Below are positions 33,207 through 43,798 of a stretch of 64,000 nt of DNA, one piece after another; positions within the stretch are counted from its first letter, which is position 1; every line of letters starts with the position of its first letter. Below the pieces are notes generated by a model that did not search any database, had not been told where the DNA came from, and was given only the letters and a program-made list of their open reading frames with translations. Location of the stretch: contig SWBL01000038.1 of assembly GCA_024195585.1 (NCBI GenBank), positions 148,519-212,518 of the forward strand, read 5' to 3'. This DNA is from Aureobasidium sp. EXF-3400. Taxonomy: Eukaryota > Ascomycota > Dothideomycetes > Dothideales > Saccotheciaceae. The translations under genes and the position numbers were made by a program.

Positions 33207-33872
33207 GCTCAACAAAGAGGTACAATTTTGAGGCTCACAGAACGGGACATCGAGAGCGAGGGAGGCAGGATTTAAGTGAACGGAGTATCCGTAACCCTGT
33301 TGTGTCTGATTGATGAGCTCACCACGATGCACACGATCGAACCTCGTATCGAGCTGTGTTGATTGTCAGCACATTACGTCTCCTTGCGTGGCTCAGGAGC
33401 ATCCTCCAGGCAGCGATGGTCCATGCCAGCAAAATCGCACTATACATTGTTTGGCGGCGTGCATTGGTTAGGTCGACTACGCACTGCTGCACGTCAGTTT
33501 CAGCCACATCAAGCGAAGGATCCGAGTGTCAGGGTTGCTATTGCACAGCCGCGCTCGTTTATTAGTGAAAAACGTGGGCACAATCACAATGTATAGGCTA
33601 GACAGAAGAATACTAGATGCCGCATGTGATCCGCAATCGAAAAAGGTTCTGGTTGGAGGTTGTAGTTCGACCTGGGAAGTGATGCCGAAGTTCAAGCGTA
33701 CCAATTCCCCTCCTTCCGAATCTAGACACCGCTGCATGACCAAGCAAGGATTGCTTATTTTCTCTCCAAAGGTATCAGACTTTGATCCAAAAGTCGAACC
33801 TCTGGGTGTCTCCTCGTTCAGTCTTACCTCCATCCCTTTGTACAATTCAATCTACAGCCCAGCTCAGCAAAA
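33207..33872. promoter_or_regulatory. Divergent promoter region between S10 peptidase and GNAT genes
   Basis: 666 bp separate the two start codons. No specific element is recognised. Confidence 0.4.
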
Positions 33873-34415
33873 ATGACCCTCACACCAAAACAATCCCGCA
33901 CAACCCTTCGTCCACGCCGCGAATCCGACGCCACAGCTTTATTCACAACAATGTCCCACCCAGAGTCGATGAGATACTGGTCCAGGGCGCCCTTCACTTC
34001 CCTCTCCTCACTGCAAGACTATTTCTCCGCGGACTCAACCTCCACCTCAGGATGGAAAACCTGGGCGATAGTCAAAGCAAACGACTCCTCAGACACAGCA
34101 TTAGGGTTTGTAGCAGCAGGTGCGAGACGCAAAGGTGTAACTGAAATCGGATATCTCGTTGCTCGCGAAGTGTTGGGATTTGGGTATGGACGTGAAGCTG
34201 TGTCTCTGTTGATTGAGAGATTGTTTGCAGAAGAACAGAGAAGAGTTGTTGCGGATGTGGATCCAGAGAATAAGGCATCTATTGCTTTGCTTACAGCGCT
34301 AGGGTTCAAGCTAGAGGGACACTTGAGAGCTGAATGGGAAACGCATATTGGGATTCGGGATGCTTTGATTTATGGACTGTTGGCTGAGGAGTGGCAAGCT
34401 TCGACTGCTCGGTAG
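33873..34415 (+). CDS. GNAT acetyltransferase, RimJ/RimL-type
   Basis: A single exon encodes 180 aa from ATG at 33873. The N-terminal strand RTTLRPRRESDATALF opens a classic RimJ/RimL fold. The acetyl-CoA pyrophosphate loop follows EIGYLVAREVLGFGYGREAVSLL (Q/R-x-x-G-x-G/A type, here GFGYGREA), and the C-terminal motif is VVADVDPENKASIALLTALGFKLEGHLR. It transfers acetyl groups from acetyl-CoA to an amine of a small molecule or protein N-terminus; the acceptor is unknown. No targeting signal. Intronless. Confidence 0.9.
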   Translation: MTLTPKQSRTTLRPRRESDATALFTTMSHPESMRYWSRAPFTSLSSLQDYFSADSTSTSGWKTWAIVKANDSSDTALGFVAAGARRKGVTEIGYLVAREVLGFGYGREAVSLLIERLFAEEQRRVVADVDPENKASIALLTALGFKLEGHLRAEWETHIGIRDALIYGLLAEEWQASTAR

Positions 34416-34887
34416 CACCTTAAATCGACAATAAGATCTGGCGGCTGAGACCTCCAAGACATGAGCGAGCTCATGATGTTTGCTTGGCTCATGACTCCCT
34501 CTTGCCGATACGCGTTTGTGCGAGAGCAGAGAAGAGACGTCTCATGGATGACCAGACATTAAAGTCTGTCGCACTTGGAAGAGACGTTCTGGATGTGCAG
34601 TGGAGCAAAGAGCAAGACGGCTGATGGACATCGCATGAGCACGAGCGAGGCAAGATGAACATCGGAAGCGAATAACCAGTTCGTAGGCGAAGAGAACGAG
34701 AAGTCGCTGCATTCCTAGCCAGATTAGACTAGGCTGACATCCAGTGGAAAGAGCGCCTTCCACATTTGGTTCAATCCTTCTGGAAGCTCTGAGAAGTATA
34801 GACAACAAGATATACATATCCCTGCATAGAAACGCCTATAGTCATAAATATCCTTACTCCTCCTTAGATCCAATATCAGAAATCAGA
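34416..34887. other. Intergenic between convergent GNAT and beta-propeller-like genes
   Basis: Likely the two 3' UTRs; no gene seen. Confidence 0.55.
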
Positions 34888-37800
34888 TCACATAACAACA
34901 CACTTCTTCCCCTGCGCCTCATGATGCAACAAATCCTCTCTAACACCCCTTCCAATCGTCGGCAAGATCTCTCCCCCAATCCTATCTTCCAACTGTTTTT
35001 TCTTCGCAAACCATGCTTTACGTCCCGTACCCACACTTTTACTCCTTTTGACTTGCGTTTCCTCGTCTCTATCAACACCAACTCTATTCAAAGCGATAGA
35101 GGAAGAAGCTGCTCTAGCACCGTTGCGCGAAGATGGGAATCCAGCACTCTTGGAGCGAGAGGTGATGGTTGGGCGAGTGTCTTCTTGAGGGGAGTTGGGC
35201 GCGGGAGGAGACCAGGCGGTAACTTGATAGCCAGCTGCGCCTGCTGAGGTAGCAGGCCGGTGTGGTATAGTGCCATTGCTGGAGACGGAGCTGATGGCTG
35301 AGACCGCTCCAGCCGACGTCCGCGATGCGGAAGCGTTTGCCGGCGTGAGTGTGTTGGCAGCAGCGAAATTGACAGCTTGCATGGCATTGACATGCGGGGG
35401 ACGATGTTGGATGAAATTCGTGTTTTCTTCTCTGACCTGTGAATCTGATGCAGTGGTACGTGGCCGTTCTTGCTCATGACGGTCTTGAGGTAGTAACATC
35501 GAGTGGCGGAAATCTTGAAGACCCAAGCCCTGCATCATTTGTGGTGGTCTCATGTGCTCTGGACTCGTCGGTACAGTCCTAGTACCTTGAGAATTGTTTG
35601 ATGAGAAGTAGTTCATCGTTCTGCCACTCTCCCAACTTGGCTGAGATCGCAAGGTCGAGGGACCATGTGGTGTGGTTTGTGCAGAGGTACTGATTGTTTC
35701 CCAGGATTGTTGAGTGCGCAATGTTGCATGCGTTCCAGATCTCGTCGTCACTGGGCTGAGATCAGAGGTATCACTATGAGATGAATCGATGACAGCTCTC
35801 ATGGGACTAGGAGGTTGATTGTAGGTCGCAAATTGAGGCATGGTATATGCAAGAGACGTTGCGGACATAGGAGCAGGAAATCGATGTTCCGGAACTGCAG
35901 GAGGTGCTGTGTGAATCGTAGACGAGGGATTGTTGTTCTGCCGAGCAAAGCTTGCCTGCAAGGGTATATCCAGACCAGCAAGAGCGCGATATTTTCGCGG
36001 TAATGGTTGGTTTGGATGTTCCGTGTAGGCAGGTAATGTAAGATCACCCGGATGGTCTGATTCCGCTTCGTGTTCCTCAAGTGCTTGAAAGCGATGTGCA
36101 TTTGCAGCAGTAGTTGCACGCTCCATCGACACGTATGAGCGAGGCGCTCCCTGGGAATATGGCTGCTCAAGTGACTCGGCGGCTAACTCGCTTGCTTCGA
36201 GTAAGTCGGGTAGTGACCGAGTTGCATCAGCAGATAAAGATACGAGAGAAGAGCTTATCCGACGATTTCTCCACGGCGGATTACTCAGGGACAGTTGCTG
36301 TGCAGACCCCACTGGACTTCCATCTCGATACGCAGAGTTGTCTTGGCGTCGTGAGATAGTTGTAGCAGCTCTTCCAAGTGATGGTGTCTTCTTTCCCAGT
36401 GTATTGCTTCGGGTCGAGGTTACCGTCCGTCGCCTCACCAGTGCAATCTCATCTGCGACTTCCATCTTTTCCTCTTCTAATGTTACTGGCGGAGCTTTAC
36501 CGACATGGAAGACGAAGGTTTGACCCGGTTGACCAGCAAACTGCGGATCAAAATCAAAAAGGATGATTCGACCACCCTCAATATCTTGTACACTCAGCTC
36601 TGCTTTTTCTGCATCAACTGAAGAACCAGGACTTGCGACGACCAATCTGCCTCTGATCTGATGAGGCGAATGTGCAGAAGCTGGGAGATTGAGACGTGAA
36701 TGTACCCATCGAAGGTCTGTGAAGGGACATCCATATTCTTCGTCCAACTCGTGATCAATACTATGAGCCTCAACTTTCGTAGTAGCATCTCCAGCCTCTT
36801 GAGGAACAATGTACAAGCGAATTGTTCGATCGTTGACTATCATGGCCGCAATCTTGCCGTGTTCATCAATGGATGGGCAGTGGTGAATGGCAGCTCCCAG
36901 TCCTCCGCATGTAGATAGTGGAGGCGATATGGCTACTGGAAAGTCGACTTGATTGTAGACCATATCATGAGTATGCAGGACACCGAACGTGTCTTCGAGA
37001 CCGTTCCAGGCAAAGAGCTTGTCGTTGGTCATGACACCTTCCTCACGCATGAAGGTAGCGTGGCTGCTGTTCTTGATGTTCTGCGGTTCCAGCATACCAG
37101 TGCACCAAGCTTCCTGAAGCTCTTGATGCGAAGGTTGAGTAGAAGAGCTAGAAGGGAAAATCGGCACTGAAACGACGAGTGTGGATGAAGCAAAGATGCG
37201 AGTAGTTGTTCCAAGCAGAGTCGAATCGTCCTGTGAGAAGACCAACTTATCCATCTTTGGTGCTCTCACGGCACGTCGATCAGTGATGAGAGCACTGGGA
37301 GCCAGAGAGAAGACCTCGACCCCTCCCTCATAAGCAGCAGCGAGAAGACCACCGGTAGAAGACAAGGCGATTGTAGAGGTGGGCAAGTCAGTGCGAACAG
37401 TCCTCACGCGACGAGCACTATTGCGCGACAAGTCGTAGATATTGACCGTGTGTTCATCGACGAGCACAGCAAGCACATTGGCTTCGTCGCAAAGTTCGAC
37501 AGCCAGTGGTCGCCTCCGCAGAGCATATTCATGCGACACGTTGACAGGTAAGGCAGCAGTCTGGAAGACAAACAGTCTGGCCGAGTTGTATGCAGCAATC
37601 CTCTTTCCAGCAGGCGACAAGGAAAAGGCCAAGGCTTCACCCTGAGGAGAGGCTGCCGAAGCTGTTGCTGTATTTGAAACAATCTTGACGATATGTATCT
37701 TTGGCCTGTTGGGTTCGTCCTCGTGGATCGACTGCCAGCTATATCTCACTCTTTCCTTGTTGCCAGAAATGGTCGCCGGGGTTTGTGGTTGCGATGAGTG

Positions 37801-38010
37801 TACTGAAGTGGGTCGCGATGGAGGGGTGATCGGTCTGTCATTCTTGTGTGTCGACTGGGAAACGTGCGAGTCTGCTGGACCGTCATCGAGAGACGATGTG
37901 GTCGACTTCATACCAGAGCTGCTGATGCTGGCCTGGTCTCCTCGGCGGCTGATGCTGTCGTCGGGTCGTATATCATGAGCATCGTAAGAGTATGCATCGT
38001 CGTGGGCCAT
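34888..38010 (-). CDS. Large WD40-like beta-propeller protein with C-terminal CaaX box
   Basis: An intronless 1040-aa product, MAHDDAYSYD to KKCVVM. The first 85 residues are disordered and Ser/Pro-rich. Residues of about 90-560 show degenerate WD40-like repeats (GEALAFSLSPAGKRIAAYNS, RLFVFQTA, LAVLVDEHTVNIYDLS, TIALSSTGGLLAAAYEGGVEVF). This matches the DUF7165-type propeller conserved in Pezizomycotina as far as I can tell from memory. The remaining 480 residues are low-complexity. The last four residues, CVVM, form a canonical CaaX motif (Met favours farnesylation) preceded by basic-containing sequence, so a membrane-anchored scaffold is plausible. Molecular function unknown; gene call certain. 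Confidence 0.85.
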   Translation of the reverse strand: MAHDDAYSYDAHDIRPDDSISRRGDQASISSSGMKSTTSSLDDGPADSHVSQSTHKNDRPITPPSRPTSVHSSQPQTPATISGNKERVRYSWQSIHEDEPNRPKIHIVKIVSNTATASAASPQGEALAFSLSPAGKRIAAYNSARLFVFQTAALPVNVSHEYALRRRPLAVELCDEANVLAVLVDEHTVNIYDLSRNSARRVRTVRTDLPTSTIALSSTGGLLAAAYEGGVEVFSLAPSALITDRRAVRAPKMDKLVFSQDDSTLLGTTTRIFASSTLVVSVPIFPSSSSTQPSHQELQEAWCTGMLEPQNIKNSSHATFMREEGVMTNDKLFAWNGLEDTFGVLHTHDMVYNQVDFPVAISPPLSTCGGLGAAIHHCPSIDEHGKIAAMIVNDRTIRLYIVPQEAGDATTKVEAHSIDHELDEEYGCPFTDLRWVHSRLNLPASAHSPHQIRGRLVVASPGSSVDAEKAELSVQDIEGGRIILFDFDPQFAGQPGQTFVFHVGKAPPVTLEEEKMEVADEIALVRRRTVTSTRSNTLGKKTPSLGRAATTISRRQDNSAYRDGSPVGSAQQLSLSNPPWRNRRISSSLVSLSADATRSLPDLLEASELAAESLEQPYSQGAPRSYVSMERATTAANAHRFQALEEHEAESDHPGDLTLPAYTEHPNQPLPRKYRALAGLDIPLQASFARQNNNPSSTIHTAPPAVPEHRFPAPMSATSLAYTMPQFATYNQPPSPMRAVIDSSHSDTSDLSPVTTRSGTHATLRTQQSWETISTSAQTTPHGPSTLRSQPSWESGRTMNYFSSNNSQGTRTVPTSPEHMRPPQMMQGLGLQDFRHSMLLPQDRHEQERPRTTASDSQVREENTNFIQHRPPHVNAMQAVNFAAANTLTPANASASRTSAGAVSAISSVSSNGTIPHRPATSAGAAGYQVTAWSPPAPNSPQEDTRPTITSRSKSAGFPSSRNGARAASSSIALNRVGVDRDEETQVKRSKSVGTGRKAWFAKKKQLEDRIGGEILPTIGRGVREDLLHHEAQGKKCVVM

Positions 38011-38784
38011 GATCTGAACATATCGGTCATGTACAAACGTTTCAGCTTATCATGGTCTTGTTGTTGGCAGGCTTCAGTGGTGCAAAGCGATGCAATGCGA
38101 CACAAGCTGCTTGGCTAATCTGACGGCAGCAACAACTGTCCTCCTAGATACAGACAACCCTTGTAAAGATCAACAAGATGCACGCTAAACTGCACAAGAA
38201 ATGACAGTAGCAAGCACGGAACAGATCAAACCATCAGAAACACATGCACGCGTTTAAGGAGAAACACGATCGACCCCATGTCGTACTTTGACTTTGTCCC
38301 TCCGCTCCCGCTTCGCCCTCGGCCGGCACGCTCCGTCTGCCGAGACGAACCTCCGCGACCGCTTTGATCTCCTATTCCCATCCAGCATCAACTTATTCCC
38401 GATGCAACATGCTGTATATCAACAATGTCGTCTGTTCAGCACGAATTCTTGATCGCAGCTCCTTCATAAGGATCTCACCTACAGAATGCGTCACTGGTTG
38501 TGCGGACATGATCGTAGCTCAATCTCAGCCCTGCCCCGAAAATCATCACTCTGCATACACATGAAACACCAGTCTCACCTTTAGCCTTCCTTCTTGCTTC
38601 TGGAAGAGATGGCTTCATTTGCTCTAGAGATCCCGTGCGAAGATGACATGCATGCAAAGTGTATGAGACGTCATTATAAAAAATCGATTTGCAGGATAGG
38701 TTAATGCATCAACTGCTGTGAAGCAGTCAAGGGGCTGCAAAGTTGAAGCCACCAAGCTCATGCATTACATGGCATCGCATGCTA
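38011..38784. other. Intergenic, promoter side of the CaaX gene; no feature recognised
   Basis: No credible ORF. The right end is the 3' flank of the asparagine synthetase gene. Confidence 0.55.
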
Positions 38785-40989
38785 TCAATATCCCTCAGGC
38801 TTCTCAGCCTTTGCGACACCAAATCGCTGTCCCAGAACGACCCACTCGGCCACGACGATGGCATATCTCATTGCCATAGGGTCACCATTCTCGCCGAATG
38901 CCCTAGCCGTCAATCCCTTGCATCTCTCCCAGTCAACAAATCCCAGCTGTTTGATGTTGTCTTCACTGATCAGCTTATCTAGAAGCTTGTTCAAATGTCC
39001 GCCTCTGGGCCATGTTGTTGGTGCAGAATACGGGTGCTTTTTACGTTCATACAACTCCTTTGTAATAAAAGGCTTTGATGCTTCTCGTAATACCCACTTC
39101 TCGGTGAACCTCTTTGCTTCGGGCTCCCACCTGAGTTTGGCTGATGGTGGGAGATTGTTGACATACTCTGTCAGCGGGTGATCAAGGAAGGGGGTACGTG
39201 CCTCAATGCTGTGTGCCATCTCTGTGCGATCACCAAGACATGTCAGGAAAATGTTGGCCAAATGTCCTTTTGACCAGACGTATTGCGCTGAATGCAGAGG
39301 GTGCCAGGAGTTGGTGATCAGATTACGGACACGTCCATCGGCATTGTTGGCGATGGTGACCTGAGGATCGCATTTACCGTAGCAACTCGTCCAAGGAGCA
39401 AAAATGTCAAGCTGGAAAGCCGCCATACTGCTGACAGTAGTAATGTCATTGAGCATGCGGCGTGCAACAGATGGACCTCGATTCGACACGTCAGCACCGA
39501 CAGAGGTGTAGTAGTCGATAGCGGCCGTCTCTGCAAGATCGAGTTGATGCTCCCTCTCACTTTCGGGAAGTGTGTTGTGCTTTTCCCAGCTCTGGTCAGG
39601 CTCGCGGAGATAGTCTGGCAGATACAGAGGATAGCCAGCAAAATTCTCGTCGGCGCCCTCACCGGTTAGGACAACCTTGAATCCAACTTCTTGAGGGACC
39701 TCTGAAAGTGCATATTTGCCAACGAAGTTGAAGTCGGGATTGTGATGTTCACAGTGCCAAGTAGCATCCTCGAAACGCTTGGCCAACTCTTCCTCGTTCA
39801 TGTGCTTCTTGATGTATCGCACCCCGAGAAATTCGGCGGTTCGATTGGCAATGGCCGATTCGTCAAAGCCAGACTCTTCGTCGAATGCAATACTGAAACA
39901 TGAGACGCGGTCCGTGGGATTTGCGCTGCCCATAGCTATTCCCTGCTCTTTGACAAGATGTGTGACCATTCCAGCAATGACTGATGAATCGATACCACCA
40001 CTGAGGTAGACACCAACGGGGACATCGGCTCGGAGACGTAACTTGATGGCGTCGAGCATACGTTGACGCACTCCCTCGATCATCTCTTCGGGGGTACGTG
40101 GATCGACTGCATGTTTGTCGGGGTAGCTGATGTCCCAATACGGGCGCTGTTCGATGTGGTCGAAAGACTGGCAGGTGAGGTAGTGGCCAGGACGAACCTG
40201 GACTTGTGTTAGAGAATACGCTTCCGGCTTGCCTTCGTCCATGATACCTTGGCAATGCCTTTGAATAGAGTTCTCTCGTCGTGGTTCCAGCCAGCATCGA
40301 GCAGACTCTTGACATCCCACTCTGGTTTCCAGCCCAGAGGCAAGAAAGCCTTGATCTCGGCGGCAATCAAGAGTCGTCCATCTTGGATAGTCCAGAACAG
40401 TGGCTTGATGCCATATCTGTCTCTGGCGGCAATCAAGAGTTGCTGCGACTCATCAAAGAGAACACAAGCAAACTCGCCTCTCAGATGATGGAGGAAGTTG
40501 AGACCGTAGTACTTATATAAAGCGATGGCGAGCTCAGAGTCTGATCGACCGCGGAACTTGTAGTCTGTCTTGGCTTCGAGGTCTTTACGGATATTATCAT
40601 AGTCATAGAACTCGCCGTTGACGACAGCGTGGACAGTACGTTCATTGTCATGGAAAGGTTGAATGCCATCAGGGGACAGGTCATTAATGGCTAGACGAAC
40701 ATGACCAAAAGCTGCGGAGTTATGGTGTTAGTGGTAGTTGGGGAGAGAACAGAGACGGGGTAAATGAGATCAGAGGACCAACGCGCTTGTCATTGCTGAT
40801 CCACTGGCCGCGAGAATCGGGACCGCGGTGTTTGATCTGGTCAAGAGAAGCATCAAGCTCGACGGCGAGCTTTGTGTGATCTGTATCACCATTCGTTTGA
40901 ACGCCGGGAATAGGCTTCGTGAGATTGGAAACATCGGGAAGCTTATGATGGGAATGCTGTAGAGCAAGGATGCAAGATATGCCACACAT
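38785..40989 (-). CDS. Asparagine synthetase, glutamine-hydrolysing
   Basis: Complement of exons 40779..40989, 40248..40711 and 38785..40197 (695 aa). Introns of 67 and 50 nt splice to KRVAFGHVRLAINDLSPDG and FKGIAKVRPGHYLTCQSF. The product starts MCGISCIL, so Cys2 is the amidotransferase nucleophile after Met removal; HRGPDSRG and the NGEFYDY region complete the class II glutaminase domain. The synthetase half has the ATP-PPi loop YLSGGIDSSVIAGM and the GEGADENFAGY motif. It converts aspartate, glutamine and ATP to asparagine in the cytosol. The length is above the roughly 570 aa of yeast Asn1/Asn2, so it is closer to the longer AsnB/AsnO-type fungal form. Strong call. Confidence 0.94.
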
Positions 40990-41611
40990 GATGAGCTAAA
41001 GAATGTGGCTTAGGTGCAGGTACGAAAAGTGACCAGGATGCAATAGAGTGGAGAGCAGGGGTGAAGAGAGGAAGAAGAAACGGAAGAACAGAAACAGGAA
41101 CAGGAACAGGGAAGGATGGGCGTGGTTGAAGACGAGGACAAGTAGTGATGCAACATCTGGCGGGACTTTTGGGAGATCGGGAAGCTACCGTTATCGCGAT
41201 TGCCCAAGAGTGGAAAGCCTCGGAGAGTGGTTCAGCAGCGGCATAGTTATCGCAAGACTCCTGACCAGTCGTGAGGTAGTGGATGTTGATACAGGAGTCT
41301 GCAAGGAACGTGGCACTGGTCACTTGTACCTAAAGCAAGCAGCACAAGAGAGCGAGACGGGATCATGCAAGAAACAAGAGGGCGCACAAGATTGAACAGG
41401 CAGAATCTTGGTCGAGGCGTCTGGAAGATTCGGAGTCGTGCTGGCTGTGATTGGTGAGCGGGCGGTCGCTGGTTTGGATCGATGCGGTCGGCATTTCGTC
41501 ATGCCGAGGGCGCGTGGGGTTTGCGTCTCATAAAGGCGGCGGCGGCGTGAAGCTCCAAACCTTTTGCTGCCTCTTTGGACTGCATCAACAACCCACCACA
41601 TTCACATCACA
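40990..41611. promoter_or_regulatory. Divergent promoter region of asparagine synthetase and GHITM-like genes
   Basis: A 622-bp shared upstream region. It contains a purine-rich tract GAAACAGGAACAGGAACAGG near 41,090-41,110. No defined element. Confidence 0.4.
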
Positions 41612-42742
41612 ATGGCATTCATAATGCGCCGACCGTTCGCGGTCACGTCTGCGCTCAAGCAGACGCCCATCACATCTTCGGCCTTCCGCGCCTTCCACCA
41701 AGGTCCCATCAAGAAGGCTCCAGGACCGTCCAGCTTCAGCACCAAGTTTGCCTCATCTCGCGCAACCTTCCGTAGCGCATTTCAAAACTCATTCCGTCGT
41801 GGATACCAACAACCCGCCGCCTTCCCCAACCCTGCTGCCTCTGGAAACCTCACCCAGCGTCTTCTCTATGGCGGTGCCATCTTCGGTGGCACCCTGCTTG
41901 CCATCAAGTGAGTGCCCATCAACCACCCTGATACAAACACCAGCGCTGACTTGTCCACAGCCTCGTTTTCAACCGCGAAACCAGAGAAGATGGCGGCATG
42001 CCTCCTTTCGAGCGCTCCTACTTGAACGACACTTTCCTGCACACTGGTCTCGGAATCGGTATCATCGGTATCGCTGCTCGCGCCCTTCACGCAAACGGCT
42101 GGAGCTACCGTCTCATGGCTGCCAACCCCTGGTTGATTTTCGGTGTTGGTCTTGTCGGCTCCATTGGTACCATGATGGGAACCCGCATGTGCCCTCCTGA
42201 GAAGTGAGTTGTTTTACATCTACCATTCCTCATACTCTGTACTGACGCCCACCTGCAGCTACGTCGCCAAGTACGCCCTCTGGACCGCCTTCAACCTGAC
42301 CCAAGCCGCCCTCCTGTCTCCCCTCATGTTCTACAACCCTGCCATCCTCGCCCGTGCTGGTCTCTACACTGTTGGCCTGATGGGCAGCATTGCCTTTGTT
42401 GGTGCCACTGCCAAGACCGACAAGTACCTCTACATTGGTGGCCCTCTTCTTGCTGGTGTCGCTGTTGTCGCTCTCTCTGGCCTTGCTCCTCTGGTCCTTC
42501 CCGCCACCGCCACCCGTGCTCTCATGTTCACTGAGAACATCTGGCTCTACGGTGGTCTCGTCGTCTTTGGTGGCTTCACCCTCTACGACGTTCAGAAGGT
42601 CCTGCACCACGCCCGCCTTAGCGAGCGCGGCCTGATCAAGCGTGACCCCGTCAACGAGGCCATCAGCCTTGAGCTTGACTTCATCAACATCTTCGTTCGC
42701 ATGGTCCAGATCCTGGCCATGCAACAGAACAGAAGAAAGTAA
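41612..42742 (+). CDS. Mitochondrial Bax-inhibitor-1 family protein (GHITM/MICS1-like)
   Basis: Exons 41612..41907, 41961..42203 and 42259..42742 (340 aa), with introns of 53 and 55 nt in phase. The N-terminus (MAFIMRRPFAVTSALKQTP, rich in Arg/Ser/Ala without acid residues) is a mitochondrial presequence. After it come about seven to eight hydrophobic segments in the BI-1/TMBIM order, including WLIFGVGLVGSIGTMMGTRM, ALWTAFNLTQAALLSPL, WLYGGLVVFGGFTLYDVQKVLHHA and the family C-terminal LELDFINIFVRMVQIL. Animal GHITM acts in the inner membrane in cristae organisation and cation/proton exchange; that role is assumed here. Codon bias is high. Strong family call. Confidence 0.92.
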
Positions 42743-43062
42743 TCTTCTCTTTCTCTTAACATCTGAGCATTGCATCTATGTCGTTCTTTTCTGTACTATC
42801 TGCATTGGGCATATCCATCTCTTCCTGTATTTTAGCCTTCCTACTCTTATGATTGTCATTCATCAATCGAAATGATACACATGTCACACCTAAGTATGTC
42901 GATTTCTATCGTTCAAGCATTGATTTCGTATTGTCGCATAACAGGAGAATGGTATAGCACGACTCGTCACGCGACTTTTATCAGAACTTTATAGTACTTA
43001 GATTTATAAGAAAACATATCAAGCTCTAACACGAAGCCGAACGACGTAAATTTATCGCTTAA
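42743..43062. other. Intergenic, 3' flank of GHITM-like gene
   Basis: An intron-like segment (GTATGT at about 42,895 to AACAG at about 42,944) is seen, but no exon could be tied to it. Confidence 0.4.
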
Positions 43063-43608
43063 TCCGAAGCCATTACATCAAACAAGCGAAAAAAGATTGA
43101 GAAGAACCCCAATACTACGTTCGCGAGTATCGAAGGGATCGTGGCTGCGCGGAGGGCTCAAGCTGAACAGGAGCGTGAGAAGGTTGAGAAACAGGCTCGA
43201 ATTGACTACAAGAAGCTGGCCAACGCAGCTGGATTGCTCGCGAAGGAGATGCGCGCGAAGGAGTACCAGTCGTACCTATTCGAGTGGCAGATTGACGATT
43301 GTTTGACGAGTTCATTGATCGTGAGATGGCTCAGCTGCTGGCTCTTATTCTGGAAAACACACAAACTAGACGATTTCAAGAAAGTGAGAAATGCCATAAA
43401 TCCTTGGCCGTACTTTGGGTCTGGCCAGTATGGTATCATGGAGGGATATATCTGTAATGCGGAAAATGCCGAGGTGTTTGCTTGTTTGCCGGAGAGCTGG
43501 AGGTATCCGCCTGAGAGGGGGTGGAGTCTTGATTATGAGGAGTGGCCTCCTGCTAAGGAGTCAGAGGATGGGCGTGAAAAGGAGGAAGAGTTGGGACCGG
43601 GATTGTAA
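43063..43608 (+). CDS. Hypothetical protein, 5' end unresolved
   Basis: The frame is open from 43063 (after TAA at 43060-43062) to 43608. It has a charged, coiled-coil-like N-terminal part (RRAQAEQEREKVEKQARIDYKKLA), then a Trp-rich C-terminal part (WLSCWLLFWKTHKLDDFKKV, INPWPYFGSGQYGIM, PESWRYPPERGWSLDYEEWPP). That C-terminal composition strongly suggests real coding. No ATG starts the frame; only GTG at 43141. An upstream exon is likely missing, or the gene is a relic. I do not recognise the family. Confidence 0.45.
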   Translation, partial: SEAITSNKRKKIEKNPNTTFASIEGIVAARRAQAEQEREKVEKQARIDYKKLANAAGLLAKEMRAKEYQSYLFEWQIDDCLTSSLIVRWLSCWLLFWKTHKLDDFKKVRNAINPWPYFGSGQYGIMEGYICNAENAEVFACLPESWRYPPERGWSLDYEEWPPAKESEDGREKEEELGPGL

Positions 43609-43798
43609 GGTGAACAGTAATTTATCATATTGATGATTTTGACCTCAACCTGCGAATGCTTGTTGGCAGCTACTCTGCGAGCCATTGCCCCTTGAACGCC
43701 TTTGATATCTCACACTTTTCCCTACCCCATCTCAGGAGAACGCCATAGATCGCCGAAGCATATGCAACCCTAAAACAATGCTCTTATGCATCTCCCGC

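Noticed and set aside
42230..42775. Minus-strand 181-codon ORF opposite the GHITM-like third exon
   Set aside because: Shadow frame of a strongly codon-biased exon with clear homology on the plus strand.
43063..43608. Reading the Trp-rich ORF as an intact gene starting at GTG 43141
   Set aside because: GTG starts are not normal in fungi and coding-like sequence continues upstream, so a hidden upstream exon is more likely.
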